Shown here: piece after piece, positions 42,148 to 51,034 of the stretch
Layout of the letters: each line of letters starts with the position of its first letter
Numbering within the stretch: position 1 is the first letter of the stretch
Origin: Pseudonocardiaceae bacterium
Lineage (GTDB): Bacteria > Actinomycetota > Actinomycetes > Mycobacteriales > Pseudonocardiaceae
NCBI GenBank assembly: GCA_009379845.1
Contig: WHSZ01000009.1
Span: 1-64,000 of the forward strand
Direction: 5' to 3'
Length of the DNA stretch: 64,000 nt
Made by a program: the position numbers and the translations under genes
The notes under the pieces: model-generated
Told to the model about the DNA's origin: nothing
What the model saw: only the letters and a program-made list of their open reading frames with translations
The model's database searches: none

Positions 42148-45100
42148 CCTCGGCGTCCTCCTGCGAGCGATCCCTTGGTCCACGCCGAGATCGGATTTCC
42201 GAGCCAGCGCGAGTCGGCGGGCACCGCGTCCCCTCGGGTGATCAGCGATCCTGGCCCGACCGTGGTGCGGGCGCCGATGCTGGCTCCAGGCAACACGATC
42301 CCGTGCGGGCCGAGGGTCGCACCCGCTTCCAGCGCCACCTCGTCCATGCTCATCACCCGATCATGGAACAGGTGGGTCTGCACAACGCAACCCCGGTTGA
42401 TCGTCGCGCCGTCCCCGACCCGCACCAGGTCCGACTCCGGCAGCCAGTAGGTCTCCATCCACGCACCGCGGCCGATCTTCGCGCCCATGGTGCGCAGCCA
42501 CACCGGCAGCAACGGCGTGCCGCCGGCGCCGCCGATCAGCCAGGGCACCGCGAGTACCTCGACGAACGTGTCAGCCAGCTCGGCCCGCCACACGAATGAG
42601 CTCCACAGTGGATGGTCGACGACCCGGAATCGCCCTACCAGCATCCACTTGGCCAGCGTCGTCACGGCGCTGGCCACAATGCCGGCGACGAGCAGCAACA
42701 CGCCGGACGCCAGCGCGGCCGGCCACAAACCCATCGCGGCGTACATCGCTTGCAACGCGGCGAGCGTCAGCACGGCGAGGGCGGCACCGCAGATCACCGG
42801 AACGATCCTGCACAGTTCGACAGCCGCGCGGGCGGCCTTCAGCCGGCGTGGTGGCCGGAAAGTCCGGCTGGCATCCGCTTCCTCGGCCGAGCGGCGCAGC
42901 GGCATCGGCGGCATGCCCAAATAGGACGAACCCTTCTTGGCCTTCGGTGGCGCGGAGGAAAGCACGCCGACCAGGCCGCGTTTCGGTACCGAGCGGCCGG
43001 CCGCCGTCATCCCGGAGTTGCCGAGAAACGCCTGCTTGCCGATCCGTGCCGGCGCGACGTGCAGCCAGCCGTTACTCAGCTCGTAGGTGGCCACCATGGT
43101 GTCGTCGGCGAGGAACGCTCCATCGACCACCTTGGTCATCGTGGGCAGCGCGAGAACGGTGGATGCCTCCACGTCGCGACCAACCCTTGCGCCGAGCAGG
43201 CGCAGCCACACGGGGGTGAACAGGCTGGCGTACAACGGAAACAGTCCGATCCTCGCCATGTCCATCAGCCGCTCCGTCGCCCACACCTGCCATGCGACCT
43301 TGCCGTGCACCGGGTGGAACCCCTCGTGCAGGCCGATGCTGAGCGCGCGAACCGCCACCAGCACCAGCATCGCGAAAGCGGCGAAGTACACCACGGTCGC
43401 CACCGGTACCGCCAGCAGTGCGGCGCCGAGTACCGCACCGAGCGTGCCGCCACTCGGGATCGCCATACCCAGTACCGCGATGCCCGGTACCGCTGCCACC
43501 GCGGGCAGCAGCCCGAGCAGGACCGAGGTGATTCCGTAGACGGTGGACCAGAGCCGGGAACGCGGCGGGCGGCTGGCCGGCCACTTGAGCGCATCCTTGC
43601 CGGCACGGGCCGCCGGCGCGCCAGCCCATCGTTGCCCGGCTGGCACCGCGCCGCGCACCGTGGAGCCTGGCACGATCTCGGCGCCCTTGCCGATCCTGGT
43701 GCCAGGAAACAGGGTGCAGCGGGCACCGACCCGCGCTCCGGCGCCGATGCGAATCTTGCCGATGTGTACGAGGTTGCCGTCCACCCAGTACCCGGAAAGG
43801 TCCGCTTCGGGTTCCACCGCCGCTCCCCTGCTCAGTTTGAGCATCCCGGTCACCGGCGGGGGTGAATGCAGGTCGACGTCGCTGCCTACCTTGGCGCCCA
43901 ACGCCTTTGCGTAGCGCGTCATCCAGGAAGCGCTGGAGACGCCGCCCGCGCCACTGAACTCGGCCAGCTGCTGGGCAGCCCAGAGTCGCATATGGACGTT
44001 CCCACCGCGCGGGTAGCTACCCGGCCGGACGCCGCGTAGCAGCCACCGCGCACCTCCCGCTGAGATCGCGATGCGGCCGGCGGGGCTGAACAGCACCAGC
44101 CAGGCAAGCGCGATCCACCACCAGGACACCGTCGGTGTCCAGGTGTACGAACCGAACCACGCCAGCACGTTGGACAATCCCGCCGCGATCGTGGTCCAGC
44201 GCAGCCCGACCAGGGTCAGCATCGGCAGCATCAACAGTGCCTGCAGCGCACCGGTGCGCCTCGGGATCGGCTCGACGTCGGCCCGTTCGGTCTCGGCGCC
44301 TTCCAGTTCGTCGAGCAACGAGGCCAGCGAGCCGAGTTTCGGGTTCTGGTAGATGTCGGTGACCGACACCTGCGGGTGCCGGGTGCGGATCCGGGCGATC
44401 AGCTGCGCGGCGGTGAGGCTGCCGCCGCCGTGCGCGAAGAAATCCGCCTTCGAGTCCGATACCTGGACGCCAAGGATTTCCGCCCACCCTTCGGCCAGCC
44501 ACGCTTCGGTCTCGGACAGTCCGGCCGCTGTGCCTATGGTGGACAGTGGCCAGGGCAGGGCGTTGCGGTCCACCTTGCCCGAGGTACGGGTCGGCAGGTC
44601 GTCGACGACCGCGAGCAGCGGTACCAGCGCGGAGGGTAGCTGGTCGCGCAGCGTTGCCGTGGCGCCGTCCTTGTCGAAGGTAACCCCCTCGGCCGGGACC
44701 AGGTAGCCGACGAGAATCTGATTGCCCGCCTTGGTTTCGCGGATCGCGGCGGCCGCCCCCGCGACGTCCGGCAGGGCCTGCAGCGCGGCATCCACCTCGC
44801 CGAGTTCGATCCGGCGGCCACCGAGCTTCACCTGCTCGTCGGCGCGACCGACGAACACCAGCCCCTCGGGGTCCGCGCGCACGATGTCGCCGCTGCGATA
44901 GGCGCGGCGCCAGCCGAGCGGGGCGAGCGCGGTGAACTTCTCGGCGTCCTTGGCCTCGTCGAGGTAGCGGGCAAGACCGACGCCACCGATGACCAGCTCT
45001 CCGGTCTCGCCCATCAGCACCGGTTCGCCGTGCTCGTCGACAACGGCCAGCTGCCAGCCGGCCAGCGGAAGGCCGATCCGTACCGGGCCGTCGCCGGTCA

Positions 45101-46055
45101 GCTGCGCGGCGCAGGCCACCACGGTGGTCTCGGTCGGCCCGTAGGTGTTCCAGACTTCCCTGCCCTCGACAGCGACACGTTCGGCAAGCTCCGCGGGGCA
45201 AGCCTCGCCGCCGAAGATCAGCAGCCGGACGTCTTCCAGCGCGTCCGGCGGCCACAATGCCGCGAGCGTCGGCACGGTGGACACCACGGTGATCCGGCGG
45301 GCCACCAACCACGGGCCGAGGTCCAGGCCGGTGCGTACCAGCGATCGGGGCGCCGGTACCAGACAGGCGCCGTACCGCCAGGCGAGCCACATTTCCTCGC
45401 AGGAGGCGTCGAACGCCACCGAGAGTCCGGCCAGCACGCGGTCACCGGGTCCCAGCGGTTCCTCGGTGAGGAACAGCTGCGCCTCGGCGTCCACGAAGGC
45501 CGCGGCCGAGGCGTGGCTCACCGCGACACCCTTCGGTTTGCCGGTCGAGCCCGAGGTGAAGATGATCCACGCGTCGTCGCTGGGGGCGGGCCGGCCGTGA
45601 CGCTCGGATGGGGCGACGAGCACGGTGAGTGCTCCCGCGTCCTCGAGAATCGCGGATACCTCCGCCTCAGCGAACACCAGTTCGGCCCGCTCGTCGGGAT
45701 CGTCCGCGTCCACCGGGACGTATGCGGCGCCGACGGAGAGCACGGCCAGGATCGCGATGTAGAGGTCCGTGGTTCCGGAGGAGATCCGGACGCCGACGCG
45801 GTCGCCGAGTCCTATGCCGGTGACCGCCAATCGCCGGCTCAGCGCATCGACGTCCTCAGCCAGCCGGCGATAGCTGAGCACCCTGGTGCCGTCGTCGATG
45901 GCGGCGGCACCGGGATACCGCCGGGCCGTCTCCCGAAAGATGTCCACGAGAGTGCGCTCGCTCGCGGCGAGACCGGACCAGTAGAGGGCGCGGGTGCCGG
46001 ATGCGACCGGTGCGGCCAGTCCTGGCAGCGCCGGTCGATCGGCGGTCAGCGTCAC
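42144..46055 (-). CDS. Pls/PosA-type single-module peptide synthetase (poly-amino-acid synthetase-like)
   Basis: A 1303-residue membrane NRPS. Adenylation domain 30-505: TSGSTGKPKG (167-176), FDASCEEMW (215-223), NTYGPTE (303-309), YRSGD (386-390), Lys494 in TSGKVDRNAL. Carrier domain with phosphopantetheine Ser546 in HGGGS. Then three pairs of membrane helices (about 615-680, 835-905, 1085-1155) separate three soluble domains with hexapeptide-like turns (VHIGKIRIGAGARVGA; GATINRGCVVQ). No condensation or thioesterase domain. This is the architecture and size of Pls, which polymerises lysine through isopeptide bonds. Glu220/221 near pocket position 239 suggests a basic amino acid substrate. 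GTG 46055 is the start. Confidence 0.9.
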   Translation of the reverse strand: MTLTADRPALPGLAAPVASGTRALYWSGLAASERTLVDIFRETARRYPGAAAIDDGTRVLSYRRLAEDVDALSRRLAVTGIGLGDRVGVRISSGTTDLYIAILAVLSVGAAYVPVDADDPDERAELVFAEAEVSAILEDAGALTVLVAPSERHGRPAPSDDAWIIFTSGSTGKPKGVAVSHASAAAFVDAEAQLFLTEEPLGPGDRVLAGLSVAFDASCEEMWLAWRYGACLVPAPRSLVRTGLDLGPWLVARRITVVSTVPTLAALWPPDALEDVRLLIFGGEACPAELAERVAVEGREVWNTYGPTETTVVACAAQLTGDGPVRIGLPLAGWQLAVVDEHGEPVLMGETGELVIGGVGLARYLDEAKDAEKFTALAPLGWRRAYRSGDIVRADPEGLVFVGRADEQVKLGGRRIELGEVDAALQALPDVAGAAAAIRETKAGNQILVGYLVPAEGVTFDKDGATATLRDQLPSALVPLLAVVDDLPTRTSGKVDRNALPWPLSTIGTAAGLSETEAWLAEGWAEILGVQVSDSKADFFAHGGGSLTAAQLIARIRTRHPQVSVTDIYQNPKLGSLASLLDELEGAETERADVEPIPRRTGALQALLMLPMLTLVGLRWTTIAAGLSNVLAWFGSYTWTPTVSWWWIALAWLVLFSPAGRIAISAGGARWLLRGVRPGSYPRGGNVHMRLWAAQQLAEFSGAGGVSSASWMTRYAKALGAKVGSDVDLHSPPPVTGMLKLSRGAAVEPEADLSGYWVDGNLVHIGKIRIGAGARVGARCTLFPGTRIGKGAEIVPGSTVRGAVPAGQRWAGAPAARAGKDALKWPASRPPRSRLWSTVYGITSVLLGLLPAVAAVPGIAVLGMAIPSGGTLGAVLGAALLAVPVATVVYFAAFAMLVLVAVRALSIGLHEGFHPVHGKVAWQVWATERLMDMARIGLFPLYASLFTPVWLRLLGARVGRDVEASTVLALPTMTKVVDGAFLADDTMVATYELSNGWLHVAPARIGKQAFLGNSGMTAAGRSVPKRGLVGVLSSAPPKAKKGSSYLGMPPMPLRRSAEEADASRTFRPPRRLKAARAAVELCRIVPVICGAALAVLTLAALQAMYAAMGLWPAALASGVLLLVAGIVASAVTTLAKWMLVGRFRVVDHPLWSSFVWRAELADTFVEVLAVPWLIGGAGGTPLLPVWLRTMGAKIGRGAWMETYWLPESDLVRVGDGATINRGCVVQTHLFHDRVMSMDEVALEAGATLGPHGIVLPGASIGARTTVGPGSLITRGDAVPADSRWLGNPISAWTKGSLAGGRRG

Positions 46056-46594
46056 CGCGCGTGTCTCCAGGTCGGAGCGTCCATCTCGTACCTTTCGTCG
46101 GCGGCACGGGGCGCGCTCGGTGATCGCGACCCGACACGGCCGCCCAGCATATCCCGAGATAACCGATAGATGTCCGGCGAGTCTCGTTTAGGTGTCGGCG
46201 GTCACGTGACGGGGGTTCGGGGTGTTGCGGGACGGTTGTAGGCCTGACCGCTTTAACTGCACACCCTTCATCCGGTCACGTTCCTCGTGGGGGTTCGGAG
46301 CGGCTCTGGCTGTGCGGTGGTGTGGGGTGCGCGGATTTTATGGTGTCGCTTCTCGGGATTCCAGGACGCCTTTCGGCGTCGCTGCGCGACGGACCGCCTC
46401 GGGCGGTCCGTCCTGGATTCCCGAGCCTCTGCGACACCATGCGGGCTCGTTTGCGGGCAGGCGCAGGGGCCTGCCCGCTTTAACCCGCGCACCCCACACT
46501 CGGCGTTGCTTTTCGGGCGTGTGGGGCGCTTTGCTTTTGCGATGATTTCCTTAGTAACTCGAACGTGTTGTCGATTATTGGTATAATCAAAGGT
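46056..46594. other. Intergenic 539 bp with nested palindromes
   Basis: No protein gene is supported. The right part is dominated by inverted repeats, described separately. A gapless GTCACGTGAC palindrome lies at 46201-46210. A TGGTATAAT box (46580-46588 region) stands just before the HNH gene. Confidence 0.6.
46240..46499. repeat. Structured palindromic element next to the HNH gene
   Basis: Outer arms TGTGGGGTGCGCGG (46321-46334) and CCGCGCACCCCACA (46486-46499). Next ATGGTGTCGC (46340-46349) with GCGACACCAT (46431-46440), and CTCGGGATTCCAGGACG with its complement at 46409-46425 bearing one mismatch. Innermost GACGGACCGCC-tcg-GGCGGTCCGTC, plus a side stem GCGGGCAGGC / GCCTGCCCGC (46453-46478). 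A direct repeat GGCCTG-x-CCGCTTTAAC occurs at 46241-46258 and 46469-46486. The whole can fold as one branched structure. Confidence 0.75.
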
Positions 46595-47898
46595 ATGAAC
46601 GATACTGGGGTAATTTGCGAGGCCAGTGGGCCGGACGATCCGTTTCTCGACCCGGACGAGTTGATCGAAGACGACGCCCGATTCAACACCGACGACGCGC
46701 CCTACGACGATGTGCCGATCGGTGAGATGAACGCCGGGCAGCTGCTCGACCTGCTGCAGCGGGCGCGGCGGGTCACCGCCCGGTGGGAGGCCACCATCGT
46801 CGCCGCCACCGCCTGCTTCGCCGAGTTCCGGGAACGCCAAGGCGAGATGCTGGCCGAGTTCGCCGCCGACGAACTCGCCGTCACCCTGGTGCAAACACCG
46901 GTGGAGGCCAGTAACCGGATGCACCACGCGCAGGACCTCGTCACCCGCCTGCCGGCGACGATGGCCCGCTTCTCCCAGGGTGATCTTGATGCGCGGCAAG
47001 CCGAAGCCATTCGCGAGGTGACCGCGCCGCTGTCGGTGGAGAAGGCGCGTGAGGTGGAGGCCCGCATCTTGGAGAAGGCGCCGCATCTGACGGTGGGGCG
47101 GTTGCGGCAACGTCTGCGGTACCACGTCGCCAAAGTCGATCCGGACGGGGCGGCGGAACGCCGCCGGCGACGCCAACGCGAGCGGACCGTCGAATTGAAT
47201 CCGAAAGACGACGGGATGGCCTCCCTGTACGCCCTCCTACCCGCCGAACACGCCCAAGCCGCGTTCCACCGCATCTGCGGCCTCGCCGCCAAGGCCAAAA
47301 CCCGGGGGATGAACGCACGACCGAGCAGCGGCGCGCGGACGTGCTCACCGACCTGCTGCTGGGCACCAACCAGCACCACATGCGGGCAGAGATCCAAGTC
47401 TTGGTGCCCGCCACCGTCCTCGCCGGAACCTCGAACGAACCCGGAGAACTCGCCGGCTACGGACCCCTCGACGCCGACACCGTCCGCCACCTCGCCGGCA
47501 ACGCCACCTGGCGCCGCATCCTCACCGACCCCCTGAGCGGCACCGTGCTCGACGTGGGACGGAAGCGATACCCGTCGCCCGGACTGGCCGAACACATACG
47601 GATACGCGATCGCACCTGCCGATTCCCCGGCTGCCCCCGACCCGCCACCAGCTGCGAACTCGACCACTCCATCGCGCACTCGAAGGGCGGGGAAACCAGC
47701 GACGGGAACCTCGGACCCATGTGCCCCCACCACCATCACGCCAAAGACCACGGACCCTGGAAACTCGAACAACCGAAGCCGGGGCACTTCATCTGGACCA
47801 GCCCCACCGGCGACACCTACGAAGTCGCCCCCGAACCACTCCACGAACCCCAACCCGCGCCACCAGCGCCCGACAACGACGACCCACCACGATTCTGA
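46595..47898 (+). pseudogene. 13E12-type DUF222/HNH endonuclease, frameshifted
   Basis: ATG 46595 opens the DUF222 part (LLDLLQRARRVTARWEATIV; AEFAADELAVTL; RQAEAIREVT) through GLAAKAKTRG. At the G run 47304-47308 the frame breaks; one frame over the protein goes on as DERTTEQRRADVLTDLLLG and ends with the HNH domain CRFPGCPRPATSCELDH, then HSKGGETSDGNLGPMCPHHH. One added G would give an intact protein of about 434 residues. This family is repeated in mycobacterial and related genomes and behaves as a mobile or recombining repeat. Base composition and the flanking palindromes set it apart. Confidence 0.85.
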
Positions 47899-47914
47899 GT
47901 CTCGACAGTCACGA

Positions 47915-47952
47915 TCATCTGGTAACGGCCCGCCCGGCCGTTACCGTGATGA
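47915..47952. promoter_or_regulatory. Hairpin overlapping the gamma-CA start
   Basis: GGTAACGGCC (47921-47930) and GGCCGTTACC (47936-47945) pair perfectly around CGCCC; outer TCATC (47915-47919) pairs with GATGA (47948-47952), which includes the ATG at 47949. It may terminate the HNH transcript or hide the next gene's start. Confidence 0.55.
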
Positions 47953-48479
47953 CCATGCCACTGTTCTCCTTCGAGGGCGTCAGCCCGACCGTGCACCCGG
48001 ACGCCTGGATCGCCCCGACCGCCACCCTCATCGGTGACGTGACCGTTGAAGCGAACGCGTCCGTCTGGTATGGAGCTGTACTTCGCGCCGACTTCGGCCC
48101 CATCGTCATCCGGGAGGGTGCCAACGTGCCGGACAACTCGGTGATCCACGCCGGCGAGGACGGCTGCGAGATCGGCAGGGACGCCACGATCGGGCATTCC
48201 TGCGTCGTGCACGACTGCACGATCGGCGAGCAAGCCTTGATCGGCAACAGCGCCACCATCCAGGACAGGGCGGAGGTTGGCGCGCGCACGCTGGTCGCGG
48301 CCGGTGCGCTGGTCGCCCCCAAGACGGCCGTGCCGGCCGAAGTACTGGCGATCGGCACGCCGGCGAAGAAGTTCGTCCCGCTCACCGACTCCGCACGCGG
48401 CTGGGTGGAGCACAACCCCTCGATCTACGCCGAACTGGCCCGCCGGCACCGGGCGAGCGTCACCCCGGTCAACGAGTGA
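47949..48479 (+). CDS. Gamma-carbonic anhydrase family hexapeptide protein
   Basis: A 176-residue left-handed beta-helix protein. The zinc ligands of the gamma-carbonic anhydrase fold are conserved: His67 in SVIHAGED, His83 and His88 in GHSCVVHDC. Hexapeptide turns (IAPTATLIGDV; ALIGNSATIQDRAEVGA; LVAAGALVAPKTAV) surround them and a C-terminal helix follows (WVEHNPSIYAELARRHR). Members such as PaaY and YrdA include carbonic anhydrases and thioesterases; which applies here is open. ATG 47949 or 47955 are the possible starts, both within a hairpin. Confidence 0.87.
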   Translation: MTMPLFSFEGVSPTVHPDAWIAPTATLIGDVTVEANASVWYGAVLRADFGPIVIREGANVPDNSVIHAGEDGCEIGRDATIGHSCVVHDCTIGEQALIGNSATIQDRAEVGARTLVAAGALVAPKTAVPAEVLAIGTPAKKFVPLTDSARGWVEHNPSIYAELARRHRASVTPVNE

Positions 48480-48513
48480 GCACCGCGCACCCACCACATG
48501 GAAAGGTCCCCGG

Positions 48514-48945
48514 ATGCCCGGCCGACTCAAGGCCTTGAGACGCAAGATATTCGCGCGCCACTCCAGCCCATGGAGCGCCTGGACACGCCTGCTCAGCGCA
48601 CCGCTGGTGCTGGTACCCGTGTGGACCCGCCGATGGAGTCACGCCGCCGGCGTGGCCGCCTGGATGCTTGCCAACCCGGTGATATTCCCACCGCCCGCTG
48701 ACGACCGTTCCTTTGCCACGAAAGCGATCCTCGGCGAGGAGATGTGGATCGAGCGGCGCCCGAAGGACACCGCCATGGCCGTCAACATGGCCGCTTCGGC
48801 CGCAGGAGTCGCCGCAGCCATCGCCGCACGCAAACGCCGAGCGCTGCCAGCCACAGCCGCCACCGCGACACAGATCGCGCTACTTCTCGTCTACTGGCGG
48901 ATGATGAACGAGTACTACGAGAAACACCGCGATTCGGCCGATTAG
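48514..48945 (+). CDS. Small uncharacterised membrane-associated protein (DUF6653-like)
   Basis: A 143-residue protein with a basic N-terminus, two or three modest hydrophobic stretches (LLSAPLVLVPVW; AAGVAAWMLANPVIFPPP; ATATQIALLLVYW) and the motif NPVIFPPPADDRSFATKAILGE seen in DUF6653 proteins. No enzyme motif is recognised. ATG 48514 follows GGAAAGG at a longer than ideal distance. It lies 34 bp after the gamma-CA gene on the same strand. Confidence 0.7.
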   Translation: MPGRLKALRRKIFARHSSPWSAWTRLLSAPLVLVPVWTRRWSHAAGVAAWMLANPVIFPPPADDRSFATKAILGEEMWIERRPKDTAMAVNMAASAAGVAAAIAARKRRALPATAATATQIALLLVYWRMMNEYYEKHRDSAD

Positions 48946-49007
48946 CGCCCCAACGCGACGGCCGATTTCCGCCAGTACGCGTACCGGCGCGTTGCTAGCC
49001 TCGCCGG

Positions 49008-49631
49008 GTGACGTGGGGCAGTTACGGCGCATATCTGGCATTCGCACTGGTCGTTGTCGTCCTTCCCGGCCAGGATTTCGCGCTGACGGTCCGGAACTCT
49101 CTCGGCGGTGGCTTCCGATCCGGCGTTCTGACGAGCGCTGGGATCGCCACCAGCAACGTCGTGCAGGGCAGCGCGGCGGCACTCGGTCTCGGCGCGGTGA
49201 TCGCGCACTCGCAGGTCGCGTTCAACGCCATCCGTTGGGCCGGAGTCGCCTACCTGTGTTGGCTCGGCCTACAGGCGCTGCGTTCCGCGGTGAAAGGAAA
49301 CTACGCCACGCTCACGCATCCCGGCGAGCACGGCCACCAGGTGGCGAGCTTCCGGCAGGGATTCCTGTCCAACATCACCAACCCCAAAGTCCTGACGTTG
49401 TACCTGTCGGTACTGCCGCAGTTTCTCGGCCACGCCTCGGTCGTGGGCGCCCTCACGCTGGCCTACACCCACGTGGTGCTGGGATTGGCATGGTCACTCA
49501 CGCTCGTGTTGTTCCTCCACCAGCTCCGGCTCTGGCTGCAGCGCCGCCCGATCCGGCGCGCCCTCGACGCACTCACCGGATGCGCGCTGCTTGCGTTCGG
49601 CGCGAAGCTGGCCGCGGAAAGCCAGCGATGA
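49008..49631 (+). CDS. LysE/RhtB family exporter
   Basis: A 207-residue membrane protein with six helices. YLAFALVVVVLPGQDFALTV and the GGFRSGVLTSAGIATSN segment are the LysE/RhtB N-terminal pattern, and GFLSNITNPKVLTLYLSVLPQF is the conserved central loop. It exports an amino acid or related metabolite by proton exchange. GTG 49008 is the start. Its stop overlaps the LRR gene (ATGA). Confidence 0.9.
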   Translation: MTWGSYGAYLAFALVVVVLPGQDFALTVRNSLGGGFRSGVLTSAGIATSNVVQGSAAALGLGAVIAHSQVAFNAIRWAGVAYLCWLGLQALRSAVKGNYATLTHPGEHGHQVASFRQGFLSNITNPKVLTLYLSVLPQFLGHASVVGALTLAYTHVVLGLAWSLTLVLFLHQLRLWLQRRPIRRALDALTGCALLAFGAKLAAESQR

Positions 49632-50485
49632 AAGCGATGAAGCTGAACTTCGTCGGCCAGAACCGGAACACCGTGCCGGACCTGCCCGTCGGCGACACGA
49701 AGGTCCGCGGCCTCGACTTGATGCGCAACAGGATCACGGCCATCCCCGAAACGCTGTGGCGGCTAGCGGAACTCGAGGTGCTCAATCTCGGTGACAACCT
49801 CATCGACACGATCGATCCGGGCATCGGCCGGCTCGCCAACCTGACCGAGCTGTACCTGCACGGCAACCAGCTCACGACACTGCCCGACGCGCTGGGTGAG
49901 CTGCCCGCACTGCGTGTCCTCGACCTCGGCCACAACCGGCTGCGCGCGCTGCCGCCAGCCATCGGCAAGCTCACGAACCTGCGATTCTTGTACGCCAGCG
50001 ACGGGCACCTGACCGAACTCCCCGAAGAGCTCGGCGCGCTCGCGAACCTGCGCTACCTGAACGCGACCGACAACGCACTGCCCGCCCTGCCGCGCGGAAT
50101 CGGCGCGCTCTCCCAGCTTGTCGAGCTGCGGCTGTACAACAACGTCATCACCGAACTCCCGGATACCGTCGGTGCCCTCTCCTCCCTTCGCGAGCTACAC
50201 CTCGACGGCAACCGGATTGCCGAACTACCGCCGAGTTTCGGGGAGTTGCGCGAACTGCGGGTGATCAGCCTGCGCGGCAACAAACTCCGGGAAATGCCGA
50301 CGTTCCTCGCCGAGCTGCCACTGTTGCGCCATCTCGACCTGCGCGCCAACGAACTGCGCGGCCTGCCGGACACGGTCGCGGCCACACCAAGGCTGGAAAA
50401 GCTGGACCTGCGGTGGAACCCGCTCAAACACGAACCGGCCTGGCTGACACAACTGGAAGCCGGCGGCTGCCTGGTGTATCGCTAG
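49628..50485 (+). CDS. Leucine-rich repeat protein
   Basis: A 285-residue cytoplasmic protein built almost wholly of about ten LRRs of 23 residues: examples LEVLNLGDNLIDTIDPGIGR, LTELYLHGNQLTTLPDALGE, LRVLDLGHNRLRALPPAIGK and LRELHLDGNRIAELPPSFGE. This is the plant/bacterial short LRR class (LxxLxLxxNxLxxLP) and implies protein binding. There is no signal peptide, kinase or effector domain. The ATG overlaps the exporter stop, and its own stop shares CTAG with the convergent small gene. Confidence 0.87.
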   Translation: MKAMKLNFVGQNRNTVPDLPVGDTKVRGLDLMRNRITAIPETLWRLAELEVLNLGDNLIDTIDPGIGRLANLTELYLHGNQLTTLPDALGELPALRVLDLGHNRLRALPPAIGKLTNLRFLYASDGHLTELPEELGALANLRYLNATDNALPALPRGIGALSQLVELRLYNNVITELPDTVGALSSLRELHLDGNRIAELPPSFGELRELRVISLRGNKLREMPTFLAELPLLRHLDLRANELRGLPDTVAATPRLEKLDLRWNPLKHEPAWLTQLEAGGCLVYR

Positions 50486-50757
50486 CCACCAACCAGCTGA
50501 CTGGCGTAGCAGGTGGTACACACCAGCGCGCCCCCGCCCGCCGCGACCATTGTTGATTCGTGACGTTGTCCGCAACACCCGCAGTCGAATTCGACCGGCA
50601 CGGCCAGGCTGCACAGGGTCAACCCCTGGTGTTCCGGATAGCAGACGAGGACGCCGACGACGGCTCCGTCATCGGCGACGATTCCTGGTGCAGGGCGGTG
50701 ATCGACGGGGGTCGAGCCGGCTGAAACGTGCCTCGGTTCAGGTATCGTCATCTGCAT
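50482..50757 (-). CDS. Small zinc-ribbon-like protein
   Basis: A 91-residue hypothetical protein with two cysteine pairs, CGCC in FDCGCCGQRHE and CTTC in LVCTTCYASQ, spaced 21 to 23 residues, as in a zinc ribbon. The middle part (VLVCYPEHQGLTLCSLAVPVEF) is weakly hydrophobic. It is likely real because the cysteine pattern is orderly and a structured leader precedes it, but no family is recognised. The stop overlaps the LRR stop at CTAG. Confidence 0.5.
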   Translation of the reverse strand: MQMTIPEPRHVSAGSTPVDHRPAPGIVADDGAVVGVLVCYPEHQGLTLCSLAVPVEFDCGCCGQRHESTMVAAGGGALVCTTCYASQLVGG

Positions 50758-50794
50758 TGTGTCCCCATTCCGCTCGCCCCGGTTCGGGATGTCA

Positions 50795-50864
50795 GGTAAG
50801 CCTGCCCCTCGAGTTACTGGGGCCCCGACCGCTCCAGTACCCCGAGCGCGCGGACAGGCTTACC
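50795..50864. promoter_or_regulatory. Large stem-loop upstream of the zinc-ribbon gene
   Basis: Perfect 10-bp arms GGTAAGCCTG (50795-50804) and CAGGCTTACC (50855-50864) enclose a second imperfect stem (CTCGAGTTACTGG with CCAGTACCCCGAG). It ends 37 bp before the minus-strand start codon, so it would fold in that leader; it could be an attenuator, a small RNA or an operator. Confidence 0.55.
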
Positions 50865-51034
50865 CTCCGCTGAGTACCTCAAGTTTTCGCGGAAAAACGC
50901 GAATTGTCGAAATCTCGATGAGATTCCACTTGTGAGGGATAATTACGGCACGGAAATTCAGACTTGCCCGCACACACGGAATTGTTATTACGGTAACCAA
51001 GCGGGGAATGAGTAATTGCCACGGGTTGAACGGC
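50865..51034. other. AT-richer spacer, no gene seen
   Basis: A stretch with markedly lower GC than its neighbours and no supported frame. It holds the 3' flank of the cyclase gene and perhaps upstream promoter sequence for the zinc-ribbon gene. Confidence 0.4.
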
